This document shows positions 47,607-58,553 of a stretch of 64,000 bases of DNA, piece after piece. The notes under the pieces were generated by a model, which ran no database searches, was not told the DNA's origin, and saw nothing but the letters and a program-made list of their open reading frames with translations. Location of the stretch: contig CDMY01001000.1 in assembly GCA_001179505.1 (NCBI GenBank), positions 10,476-74,475 of the forward strand, in the 5' to 3' direction. Source of the stretch: Vitrella brassicaformis. Its lineage: Eukaryota; Sar; Vitrellaceae. Every line of letters begins with the position of its first letter. Positions within the stretch are counted from its first letter, which is position 1. Both the position numbers and the translations under genes were made by a program.

Positions 47607-48877
47607 CTACTCTATGCTGATCAAACGCAGCTGAATGTAGCGGGGACCGGCTATGATCTGCCTCGTCTCCCCCTCCCGCATCGACAGCACCGCCTCACGC
47701 AGCAACTCGTACCCAAAATCAGACACACGACGCACCCACCCACGGACATCGTACGCTTTGTCCCGGCCGTCGAATGCATCACGCCATGCAATGGTGTCGA
47801 CCTTGACACGGTCGTTGGCCGTTGGCACTCTGCCGGTGCCGGGCGTGATGATGCGATACCGAGCACCTAACGGGGTCACAGTGAAGCCTTCACTGTCACT
47901 GCAAAGGAAGGGACCAAGCATGACAGACGGCGAGGTGGCTTGTGTCCCTCCTCCTTTGAACCGACCTGGCCCGCTGCTGCTGCGTGCCGCTCGGCTGCGG
48001 TCCGGCGGTGCCGGCAGCAGAAGTCCCCACCGGCGCACCGCCACCACTGGCAACACTGACACACACGCCAACACGTGAGCCAGGGGATCAACCAGTGTGG
48101 CAGTGACGGGCAGTCGCTTTGATGCACACCTGTGGCTGTTGGGTGTCCGCTCGGCCGTCGGCCGCTGGGGAATCCCACGCAGCCTTTATGCAGCCACACA
48201 GCACACGAGAGAGAGGGGGGGAGATGGCATATCGGTGCGTTTGATTGATTACCGGGGGTCTTGTTGGTTGCCTCCTGCTGTGCCGTAGATGGGAATGAGG
48301 CTGTCGACCGTCACGCCCGCCTTGCACACCGGACACGACGTCTGGTCCTCTTCGAGCAGCCACTTGCCAAGACACGCCCAGCAATACTACACGGCACACA
48401 ACACACCCCACACTCACACAACTCATGTGGTGCCTCGTGGTCTCACTCACCATGTGGCCGCATCGCGTGACGACCGGCTCCGTTGCGCCCTCCTTGCAAA
48501 TGCCACACGCGAAGCGACCTGGCGCCTCATGTGTGGCGCCGCACTGAGGGCAGCCTGCTGCTGGTGGTGGTGGTTCGTTGTGGTCTTCTCGACGGCGGCG
48601 CTTGGAACCGACAGATGACCTGACACACAGGGGGGCACACCAAGTCAAGATGAACACACATGTGTGTGCTGTGCTGTGCTGTGTGAGTCCCCTACGTGTC
48701 TGTGTCGGCGGAGCCGAACTTGATGTGGTCGTGGAATGACCGGTCGATGGCCACACGCTGCCCCTGCACATCCATCTCGTAGCCGCCACGGCCGTCCTCA
48801 TACACACGACACTCAAACACTCCGACGCTCGACGGCGATGGTGCGGTGGGATCCGCAGACGACCAAGACGAGCCCAT
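47607..48877 (-). CDS. RING-HC/FKBP-like fusion protein H (N-module, NLS, RING, FKBP-like)
   Basis: Exon 1 starts at 48877 (MGSSWSSADPTAPSPSSVGV) and holds the N-module FECRVYEDGRGGYEMDVQG. Exon 2 has SSVGSKRRRREDHNE, a basic NLS-like stretch also found in gene A, and then zinc ligands. The RING spans two exons: FACGICKEGATEPVVTRCGH (about 48510-48455), MYCWACLGKWLLEEDQTSCP, VCKAGVTVDSLIPIYG (about 48390-48280). This is a complete C3HC4 set and the IPIYG tail is typical of RNF5/RNF185-type E3 ligases. An extra CPQC pair precedes it. A linker VASGGGAPVGTSAAGTAGPQ and a short intron lead to the FKBP-like domain: ARYRIITPGTGRVPTANDRV, WRDAFDGRDKAYDVRG, AVLSMREGETRQII, IQLRLISIE, stop at 47607. 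It has no C-terminal transmembrane helix, unlike RNF5. Ubiquitin ligase activity is inferred. Confidence 0.85.
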
Positions 48878-50827
48878 TGATTGATGCAGTACTGCAGGCG
48901 GTGCGACGAACGATACTCGATCAGCTGCATCCACACACCCGCACAGACACGTCCACAAGTTAGTGTCTGTGTGCATGTGTGAGGCTGTTTATCATGGTGT
49001 CATCGGGCGTACCTGTGCGGCTCTGGTGCGGACAGGGCGACGCGCGACGAATAAGAGGCAAGGGATGAGGACACCGACACACAACACTGCTCACCTACCG
49101 ACACACACAACACTCGGAGGCCTCTGTGTGTGTGCGTGTGTGTGTGTGTGTCCTCACCTGTGGTGTCTGAGGGTGAGCGACAGAAATGCAGTCAGTCAGG
49201 CCGTCACCGAAGGCAGTGATGATATCCCTCCCGCCACACCCCTCACAAAATACTAATGGACCTGACAGTGTGAGGTGACAGACACAAGGATGGGCGCATG
49301 CTTGGCCAGGGGTGCGCTCATGTGTGCGGGCCGACCTCTCTGTGTTGTGTGTGTGACCACACTGATCAAGATAGATACCCTCAGAGGCGCCACACACACA
49401 ACCCAGATCTGACACACCAAGAGTGATGTGTCCACCGTGCTGCATGTGTGTGTGTGTGCCTTTCTCTCACGCCTTTGTCTGACGCCAATGAGTGCGGTGA
49501 TATCTGACTGACCAGCACCGCCTGCACACACACATGACACACACATGGCAGGAAGGGCTGATGCGTTTCTGTCATCGGTGGACGGCCATGTGATTGTCGT
49601 TCGCTCACCTGTGCCCTTGCTGACAAACCGAATGCGACCAGACAAAAAACACGTTTTCTCAAAACCCGAGAGCGAGCAGTTTCATGGAATGTCCTAGGCG
49701 CCTGACGGCCAAGTCTGCTCTTTCACGCACAATCAATCTGCGAGCCGATGTTTGTGTCAGCCAAGATCGGATTCATCGGTTTGGGTTGGTAGTCGGCAGA
49801 CGAGTGTGAGAGGCGGCCGAGGAGCCATTAAATGAGTCAATGCGACGAAGCCGTCCACTCAGCCGTTTGTCCAATGGCTTCGCGTCTTTCGTGCCGTCGG
49901 TGTGTCTGTCTGTCTGTGTGCCTTTGTCGCCCGTCTGTGTCGGCCGGCCGCTCCTCGAGATGAGATGCCACTCGATGGCCAGGCGGATGACAGAGACCGA
50001 GGCACGACGGATGCACACAGCGCAGCACGATCGATATAGACACGATTGGTGGATGCATCATCATCCGATAACCGCTCTCTCCCCTCCCTATCCATGTGAT
50101 TCGTGTGCCGCCGTGTGTGATGGATGGCGAGCCGCCGAGAGAATCACCGGCCCATCGGTGTGTGTGACGTGCCGGCACTTCACCGAACGACGATCCGCCC
50201 ACCACACACACGGGAGCAGACAAAGGGAGGAAGAGAGAGTGAACACACACACACACACACACACACGCACACTTGGATGGATGTCGGCAGGCAGAGGGGA
50301 TGGCAAAAGGCTTTCTGTCTGTCTGTCTGTCTGTCTCTGTCTGATTGGCCGCCGCATCTCAGTGTTCCCTCCCGCCACACACACGGACGGAGGCGGAGTG
50401 ACCGACAGAACCGAACACACTGCTCACGTCCACCGCCGCTCAGGGAGGCGCCACACAGAGGTGCAGCTTTGAAGCCAACCAGTTATCACAGGCATGCACC
50501 ACACTCTCGGCTCAAAAGTAGCTTTGTGATGGACAACTGGATAAATATACAAGTACGTATGTATGTCATTGAGTATACACACAGACGAAGACGGCACATC
50601 GTCTCATTCCCGTCTGTCTGCCAGACCATGCACACAACGCCCAACATGCACACACACACACGAGGAAAAAACTTCACTTTTCACCACCTCCCCCATCGCG
50701 ACACGGACTGAAACAGTACCACAGCCAGCACCCCCACCACCCCGACCGCCGCCCACACACAGAAGGGGAAAAACCGCCACACACATCGACACAGACACGA
50801 GGCACCATTGCCCATTGCCCAGCCGCA
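48878..50827. other. Spacer with unresolved exon-like pieces and a dispersed repeat
   Basis: On the minus strand between about 49650 and 48990 some open segments end in good donors. One contains GGRDIITAFGDGLTDCISVA (about 49235-49165), ending in a CAG before GTGAGG. Another contains GAGQSDITALIGVRQRR. I could not find a start codon or a consistent gene, so they are not annotated as CDS. The segment 50333-50625 is a dispersed repeat. The rest is CA, TGTC and GGAT repeat. Confidence 0.35.
50333..50625. repeat. Direct dispersed repeat, copy 2
   Basis: Partner of 46880-47155 in the same orientation, with a diverged middle. See that entry for the landmarks. Confidence 0.7.
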
Positions 50828-53800
50828 TCACACATGTATTATGGTGGCCGTCTCCTTGGTGGCAGAAGTGGCAGGAGGGCGCTCGTCGGCCGTCTCTGCG
50901 TTGGTGCTGCTGGTGGCCTCGCCCTCTTGCTCAGCATTAGGCGGCGGGATGGGCCCATCGACGTCATCGTCATGGATACCTACACACACACACATAGAGA
51001 TATGATATAGTGGACGGTGGGAGGGAGACGGAGTAGTTACCTTTGACGCCGTCCATGGATTCTTTCATTTCCTGCTCGAGTGTGGCCTCCCGCACGCCCT
51101 CTGCATTCATCTCACCGCCCACACGCACCAAACACCTGACACACAGATACACACACATTTGCACATGATGCTGTAGTGGCGTGTGTGTGCACAGGCAGGT
51201 ACCCTGCAGCAGCGGTCTGTTGGGCGAGCTCGACAGCTTTGTCGGGATTGTCGTTTTCGTCATCGGAAAACTCATCGTCGATCAGATCGTCCACAGGCAG
51301 GCCCCTGACACACACACATACACACACGAGTGGCCACATGTGTGTGTGTATGTGAGGGAGGGAGGGAGGGAAAGAGCGTACTGAGCGAATGAGTCGATGA
51401 TTTCCAGGTCCTTCTGGTTCTGGCTGTCGGCGGAAATGTCAGTGGCACCGCTGCCCTCCAGCCACTTGAAGAAGGCATCGCTGTCCTTCGCCTGCACACC
51501 ACACACAACGCCCCCTACATGTGATTGATGTGTGATGCCTCGAGTGTGTGTGTGTGTGTGTGTTCAGATCACATACCCGCTGCTGAAGGTTCTCCTCCGC
51601 CATGTCTCTGAACTCCTGCCAGAACGCCTTCCCGACAGCCTTCTCGGGAGGCCCCTCGCCAAAGATGTCGGGCAAAGACCGGGACCCCCTACCACCACAC
51701 ACACGCACATGCCATGAGCCACCACACCCGATGTGTCTCTGTCGGTGGTGTGCTCACTGCACTCACTGTATTTTGTCGCGTATTTTGTTGTAGAGGCCAC
51801 GTATGTCGGCGTTGGTCGGCTCGATGGCGAGTGCGGCCTGGATGTCGGCGGCGGCGGCCTTGAGGTCGAACTCGAACATGTGGGCCTTGGCGCGGCGGTA
51901 GAGCGCCTTGACGTCACCCGGAAAGGCTGCACACACACACACAGGCGCGTGTGGAGGCTTGTGTCCACCAATCTCTCTCTCTCTCTCTCTGTGAGCGTGT
52001 CGGGGTGTCATGTGTTGTGAGGCACACTCACCGTCGAGCACTTTGTTGGTGTTCTTGATGGCCGTAGCGATGCACGGCTCGTGCTTCTCCCTCTCGTAGC
52101 GGTCAAGGGCGAATTTGGCCGCATTCAGCTGAGCGCGGCGAACCAGAGCCATGGCCTTCTGGCGGTCCTCATCCGACCACTCGTCAACTGCACAGCCACA
52201 CACAGCACAACACACGGAGAGAGACAGAGATGTGTGTGGTGGGTGTGTGGGTGTGCAGGGCGGCGGGGCGGGGCGGGCGGAGGGGTGTCTGGTGTGGATG
52301 TCTCACTGTTTCGTTTTGACGATTCATATGTGTGTGGGACTTTGTTGAAGGCCTTCTCGCCCTGAGCGTACTTGCGCTCGCCACAGAGCCGCAAACCCTA
52401 ATGGATGGGCACACAGATGCACACACATGGTTGGGTGGCTTGGATGAATGGGGGCAGAGGTGTTGCTCAGGTCAGGTGTGTGCGCACCTCTTTGATGAAT
52501 GCCTCAGCGTCTTTGCTGAAGCCCTCAAACGTGACGGCCGTCTTCTGCTTCAACTTGGGCGGGACCACCTCATGCAGCGTCAGCACCACCCTGCACACAC
52601 CGCAACACCATCAAACCCACACACACAGATAGACACACGACACTCATTCCTGCGCATGTGTGTGTGTGTGTGTNNNNNNNNNNNNNNNNNNNNNNNNNNN
52701 NNNNNNNNNNNNNNNNNNNNNNNNNNNNNNNNNNNNNNNNNNNNNNNNNNNNNNNNNNNNNNNNNNNNNNNNNNNNNNNNNNNNNNNNNNNNNNNNNNNN
52801 NNNNNNNNNNNNNNNNNNNNNNNNNNNNNNNNNNNNNNNNNNNNNNNNNNNNNNNNNNNNNNNNNNNNNNNNNNNNNNNNNNNNNNNNNNNNNNNNNNNN
52901 NNNNNNNNNNNNNNNNNNNNNNNNNNNNNNNNNNNNNNNNNNNNNNNNNNNNNNNNNNNNNNNNNNNNNNNNNGGGGGGGGGGGGTGTACCAGATGGGTG
53001 TGTCAGGGTCGAGCAGCATCTTGTTGTCCTTGTCTCGCACACCAGCGTAGAAGGCGTGACAACCTCGGTTCAGCTGCACCACACACCGCACACACGACAC
53101 ACAACACACCCATATGCACCCACACGCACTGCAGTGATGCGTGGATGCGCATGCCCACTGACCTTGACGATGCACTTCTCGCCCTCCTTCATGCTGTGGA
53201 TGACCTGTACATGCATCACACACACAGTGAATGAATGAACGAATGCCATGCATTTGCCCCAACGGTCCAACACACTCACACACACTCTCACACACACACA
53301 CACGCAGAACCGATCAATGAATCAATGAATCAAGGATGACCTTGTGGTCGAACACGGGCGTCTTGCCGCCCTCGCCGAGGCTCCAGGTCGCGGGCAGCAT
53401 CTGCTTGCCCTGCCGCGACAGCTCCGGCTCCTCGCTGAAGCAACACGACCCTGAAACAAAGGCACATACACAGACACACACATGGCGACACACACACACA
53501 CACACGCATTGCTCCCTCCCGCCCTCCTGGCGACTCACCCACCGTCCTGAGTGTAGGCCTCATACCACACCTTGACCTTGCTCCCCTCCGCCAGCCGACC
53601 GCTCCCGTCGCCCTCACGCCGCACGCGACCGCCGGCCGCATCGTCAGCCACTCCCTCACTCACCACGTGCTTGACCATCCCACGGCCGCTCGTGTCGTCC
53701 CACGCCTCGAGTTCATCGGTGCGGACGGCCGTAGTTTCGATGGCTGCGATGGTGGCCGAAAGGGTCTCGGGCGGAGGACGCTCTGGTGCTTGTGGTGCTG

Positions 53801-53912
53801 CTTCTGTTGCTGCTCCTGTTGCTGCTGCTGCTGGTGTGCCGTTGGTCATCATGGCGGCTGCATGCGGACCCGTTGTGTCTTCCGGGGTGCTTGTTGTTGC
53901 CGTGTCGGACAT
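50828..53912 (-). CDS. FKBP-type isomerase with TPR repeats (co-chaperone-like)
   Basis: The ATG at 53912 (MSDTATTSTPEDTTGPHAAA) is followed by an Ala-rich disordered region. The FKBP part begins EGSKVKVWYEAYTQDG (about 53585-53540). It continues WSLGEGGKTPVFDHKVILD and VIHSMKEGEKCIVKVSG (about 53200-53150), the usual GEKC position. It then enters a 300-N gap (52674-52973). After the gap VVLTLHEVVPPKLKQ closes the domain. The TPR region reads GLRLCGERKYAQGEKAFNKV, ALVRRAQLNAAKFALDRYER, VKALYRRAKAHMFEFDLKAA, ADIQAALAIEPTNADIRGLY. Acidic C-terminal exons follow (DDLIDDEFSDDENDNPD). The end, ETATIIHV, has its TGA at 50828-50830. The FKBP core resembles the divergent FKBP-TPR group (FKBP6/8, AIP) that binds Hsp90, rather than a classical active enzyme. 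Hsp90 binding is inferred. Confidence 0.82.
52674..52973. other. Assembly gap (300 N) inside the FKBP-TPR gene
   Basis: Exactly 300 Ns between a TG tract and a G run of about 11. It hides the end of the FKBP core and probably an intron. Confidence 0.98.
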
Positions 53913-54172
53913 GGTACGTGTCAACGGTAGGGAAACACACTCGGAAAACGCTCAAAAGAACCCCTTTCTCCAGCCTCCGCGCCTTTGCGAGCTTATCCCC
54001 TCGAGTGTTTTGAGGACAATCTTACCCTTACGCACCGAAGGCAGATCTGCGCGCAAGAAGACCTTACGAGGATGACCCAACACAGTCTTCGGAACGTACG
54101 AGCCAGCAGATCAGCAGATGCAGACGCTTCGCACATGCGTGTACGGCTCTTTCAGTGTTTTGCTTCTCCGGG

Positions 54173-55881
54173 ATGAACAGTGACAGCTTGACCACGCAAT
54201 GCCCTGAGCGAGCCATCCTCAACCACTTCCAAAGGCCTGCCGCTATCCTCTGTGAGAGCCTTAAGCCGCTGCAGCAAGAAATCGCGGCGACCAAGGAGAA
54301 GACGGCTCAGCTCAAGACCAAACACCGCATCGCTGACCTAGCAGCAGCCTGCGGCAACAAGGAGCTGCTGTTGAATGTGGGCGGCAGTGAGTGGTGCGTC
54401 AAGCGGCAGCACATGACTCAAGGGGAGGGCGTCGAGAACACTCTGCTGGCCGTGCTCTTCTCTGGCAAGTTCGACAACCGACTCATCAGGGACGACAAGC
54501 AGCGGGTGTTCTTGGATGTCGACTCGGAGGCCTTCAAGACCGTCCACAAGGCCATCCTGGAGGCGAGAGCCGTCCAGCAGGCCGCTCGAAAGGGCGGGCG
54601 GGGGAGAAACGCGGTCTCTTGTCTGCTGACCGAGGCCGACACGCGTGGACACAAGGGTACGCACTCACACACACGCACACACACGCACGCACACACGTGG
54701 GCAGCCAGGAAAGTCAGTCGCCTGCAGTGTATGGCCTGAGTCTGTCTGTATGTGCGGGTATATACAGGATTGCATGACTTCTGGGTCAAGAAGCTTCTCG
54801 CGCCACACGATATCGAGGGCGATCGCACAAAGTGCCGCGAGAGGGAGCCATCAGTGACGGCAGAGGGCATCGGCGAGGAGGCGGGGGAGCTCGTCAGTGC
54901 GCTCAACGACGTCCTCAAGGCCTACAGTGACAAGAGGAGCAGCCTCGAGGCAGAGCTGCGGACCGAGAAGATGCGAGACGAGCATCTCAACACCGAATTA
55001 GAGGTGAGCGAGAGGCAATCACTCACCGGAGCTGCCCCATGGAATCCATGCCATGCATTCGCTTGTGGTCTGATTGTCAGCTTGTGAGCTCGTTCCTGGC
55101 GCCCCTGGATGGCGATGACCCCGTCCTCTCTGTCGATGTCTGCGGCCAGACCATTTCGACGTGTCAGTCGACAATCGACGCCATGACCGACGAGATGGCA
55201 CTCAAGCGACGCAACACTCAATCACTGTGAGTGGCCTGACCGCACTGCAGAAGACGCAGCAAGCGAATTATACCCAGACAAATGCACCTAAGGTGTTGTG
55301 TGTCAATCACTCAGTTGGGGCAGCTCAGTCCACGACGTCCCCCCCGACCACATGAGCCGGCTCATCGACCACCACCGCCGCAAACGACACGGCGCCTCGC
55401 CCGCCGAGGCCAACGTGCCGCTGCAGATGGACAACGCCCGAGAGCAGGCGGCCTTCGATGTCAACGCGGCCATGTACGGCGTTGTCAAGACCGGCACACC
55501 ACACGGCGCGCAGCCAACCAGGTACGCAGATGGAGAGAACTAGGAGGACCGGTGTTGCGCCATCGGTTGTCTTTCCTTTCGCTTTGCAGTAACGGTGGGT
55601 TCACTGTCACATCTGGCGTGCGCTATCGCATCGTCACGCCCGGCAAAGGTAACGTGCCGGGGGCCAACCAGACCGTCAAGTACGACGAGATTTGGTGGTC
55701 TGATGGGTTTGACGGCAACGACAAAGCCTACGATGAGCGTGGGAAGGTCCTTCGCGTGTCGGATTGGAATGGCTGGTGGCGTGAGGCAGTGCTGTCGATG
55801 CGCATTGGGGAGGTGAGGCAGATCATCTTGCCTGGTGCATCCGCCCGCTACGTTCAGCTGCGCTTGGTCAGCATAGTGTAG
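54173..55881 (+). CDS. BTB/T1-coiled-coil-FKBP-like fusion protein I
   Basis: The ATG at 54173 gives MNSDSLTTQCPERAILNHFQ, a helical region, and then the T1/BTB domain: LLLNVGGSEWCVKRQHMTQG, RLIRDDKQRVFLDVDSEAFK (about 54361-54540). After a GTACGC intron come GLHDFWVKKLLAPHD, the coiled coil ALNDVLKAYSDKRSSLEAEL (about 54901), and DVCGQTISTCQSTIDAMTDE (about 55135). The next exon has MSRLIDHHRRKRHGASPAEA and REQAAFDVNAAMYGVVKTG. The final exon is the FKBP-like domain: GVRYRIVTPGKGNVPGANQT, GWWREAVLSMRIGEVRQIIL, YVQLRLVSIV, with TAG at 55879-55881. It ends SIV rather than SIE. It matches gene G exon by exon except for the extra N-terminal exon of G, which I do not find here. Its 3' flank lacks the conserved 3' element. 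Confidence 0.82.
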
Positions 55882-57589
55882 AGAGAATATGATGTGCCCG
55901 TCACCCACTCCCTGGGGGCTGTCTGCCTGGGTCCCTCGATGTTCAGTGAGGAGCGAATGGTTCTTACCTGGCGTGTACGACTGGCTTGTGTGTGTGTGTG
56001 TGTGTGTGTCGCTTTCCTACTTGACCCCCCACACACACACGTGTGTCCCGTGTGAGCGCGTGAACGTTGCGGCGTCCATATTTGTGTGGGCGGGCGTGTC
56101 GCCCCTCCTCTTGTCACCGATGCCCCGCCCCTTGGCTGTCTGGTCGTCTTTTTCGTGACCGTCGTGTGTGTTGTCTGAGTGGCTGTGTTGCCGCTCTCTG
56201 ATACGAGGGATGAGCCGTGTCGGGCGGGGATGTGTAGATACGCATTTATCACAAGTGTATAGAGAGGAGAGGGGGCTGGAAGCGGCGGCGGGGTCGGTCA
56301 AGTAGCCTTGTGCAACATGTTTGTGTCCGTGTCGCCTCTCTCTTCGGGGTCCCCCGTTGCATCCCCGATTGTGTGCATTGCGTCGGTTTTGGTCGGAGGA
56401 TTGAGTGTGTTGTAGCTTTTGTCAGCCGTGTCAGTATGTCGGTGTGTGTCACGATGCATCGTGCGACGTGTGAGGCGGTGGATTGATCTTTCTCACTGTT
56501 TTGATGGCTGTGTGCCGTTTCTCTCTCTGTGGTGACTGGGCTATCTGGCAGTCGGTGGGACGCTCACAGCCTCTTTTTGAGTGTCCATGTGTGTGCCCGG
56601 TGTGTGGTGTGAAGACAGAGGGCAGCGCAGAAAAGGCCTTTTTTCCCTTCCTGTCGCGCCTTCTGTGGTGCATCCATCCACCTATTGGCTGTCGGCGGTC
56701 AGTCGCTGAATGGAGCGAGATATGTGCCAGAGACTTTGCCTGGTGCTGCGTGTGTCTATTGATCCCATTCGTGTGTGGTGTGGATGGCAAAAGGAGATGT
56801 GTATGGGTTGACTCTCCCTTTCAATGTGTCGACTCTCTGCGTCTGTCTGTCTGTGTCTGTCTGTCTGTCTGTGTGAGAGAGACCTGATTGCGACGCGGCC
56901 GAGTTGGTGAACGAATTGACTTCGCAACGTATCTGGTCCGTTTGCCCTCCCCTCTCTCTTAAATGGGTCAATAGTCAGTGTCCCCTGACACGTTAAATGA
57001 CACACTCGTCAGTCAGTCAGTCAGTCAATCAACCACATCACACAAGACACAGACACAGTTAGGTCAGAATAGACTCACATAACATTAAGGCAGGCATGCA
57101 GGCGCAGTCAGTGAGGTGACCACAGACCGGGTCAATGCGACAAATGGACACCACAGACACACACACGGGGCTGCATTGCTGGACAGTACAGGGATGACGA
57201 CAGACAGACAGACAGACAGACAGACACACAGCCCGCCAGCCCGCCAGTCATCCAGTCACACAACCACACACACATACGCACTGCGCATCCGGACGTCGAG
57301 GTCCTTCCATCCACTTACAGAGAGCCTTGCTGGCACCGGCCCCACACGCATCCATCGGCAGCAGCGTCTCAAGAAGCCAACCGATAAACAAGCCACATCA
57401 CCCCCTCTTGCTGTCGTGAAGCAAATCAGCACCGACAGCCTATGCGGCTTCGCGATGAAGGTCATGGTGGCCAGCCGTAGGCAGGGGCCGAGGTCCTGCC
57501 GCTGCTGGTGGTTACACCCAAAGCACTGCATCAGGCAGACAGACAGACAGACGGACGTGCGCGGATGTTTTCATGGCTGCATGCAGCGT
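55882..57589. other. Intergenic spacer
   Basis: A block at about 56603-56640 (GAAGACAGAGGGCAGCGCAG) recurs at about 61547-61575 after gene J, so part of this spacer is dispersed repeat. The other content is TG and CAGT simple repeat. No exon supported. Confidence 0.5.
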
Positions 57590-57776
57590 TTTTCTAGACA
57601 CCTCTTTTCTACGGGGTCGTTCGCAATCTCTATGCTGTCGGGGCACATGATCTGCTTGACGTGCTCCTCCCAATGCGGCGCCGCTGGCCGGCGGCCACTA
57701 TGTAGAAACCGCCGCGTGCGTCGACGAAGGCCTCATGACCGAAGAACAGACCCACAAATGCCTCCCTGTCGGCCAT
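57590..57776 (-). pseudogene. Orphan N-module fragment with frameshift
   Basis: The ATG at 57776 gives MADREAFVGLFFGHEAFVDA, then RGGFYIVAAGQRRRIG, a good match to the N-terminal module (compare MSDRLVGLFE in gene A). The usual ending of the module (EEHVKQIMCPDS) is present but in another frame. One base appears missing in the CCC run at 57669-57671. No basic stretch or FKBP-like domain follows on this strand. It looks like a decayed or incomplete copy. An unrecognised splice is the alternative. Confidence 0.5.
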
Positions 57777-57926
57777 CGCCTTCACAAGACCCTGCACACA
57801 CACAACACACATCATGCTGTGAATGGTGCATCCTGGGATGCGCCCGGGATGCGCTCTTTCTGTCGTTTTCTCACCTGTGGCGGTGTTGTGGGTCTTTTCT
57901 CTTCACAAGGCAGGACAGATCTCTCG

Positions 57927-58050
57927 CGAAGGCGCTCTCCAGAATATGCGACACGGGTTCTCTCGCGAAGGCTGGACGATCTGCACGAGCTGTGATTACT
58001 GTCGAGGGGCATGGAGGAACCCATGTCGCATATTCTGGAGAGCGCCTTCG
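57927..58050. repeat. Perfect 27-bp inverted repeat
   Basis: Arms at 57927-57953 and 58024-58050 are exact reverse complements (starting CGAAGGCGCTCTCCAG). They are separated by 70 bases. A further TCTCGCGAAGG copy lies at 57961. The pair could fold into a strong hairpin or be the ends of a small foldback element. Confidence 0.85.
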
Positions 58051-58553
58051 GTGGGAGCAGCAGTGGTTTCAGGAAGACCCTAGCGATCTGCGTGCTTGGT
58101 TGAGTGACCCCGAAGAGAGTCAAACAGGTGAGGACACCAAGGAAGGCGTCAGAGCCACCAGCCAGGCACAGATCTGAAGTCGGATGTCATCCATGTCGCC
58201 GCCCTGGCGTGTTGTTCTCGTGCAGTTTGTCCGAGCGTTGCGTAGCTGTAGAGGCTTCTGTGGTTCGAAGCAGACCCCTTTTTGACAGATCACTTGCTGC
58301 CACACGCAGAGGTCAGGAAATGCACACAGGGGCTGCAGCACTCTGTGTGTGCACGAGGGGAGATGCGAATTGATTGTTGTTCGACTGGTGTGGCTGTGCA
58401 GGCTGGAGTGCCGTCGTGGTGTAGGCAGACAGTCAAACAGGTGAGAGTGCTTCAGTGAATTAATTCAAAGAGGTCGAGCTGTTTGTGGGTGTGCTTGTGT
58501 GATGGGTGCAGGGTTGGTTGTTCTGATTGCTGTGACTCGTGCACTCGCCCACG

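Noticed and set aside
48990-49665. A minus-strand gene built from several exon-like pieces
   Set aside because: No ATG start, inconsistent phases between pieces, and simple-repeat content between them. Left as unresolved spacer.
52570-53301. Long frames across the second N gap
   Set aside because: Artefact of Ns. The real exons here are the minus-strand FKBP-TPR exons.
57116-58177. Open frame of 353 codons on the plus strand
   Set aside because: Composition is repeat-driven (TDRQTDRQT, HTH). It runs through the broken module on the other strand and the 27-bp inverted repeat. No domain and no splice pattern support it.
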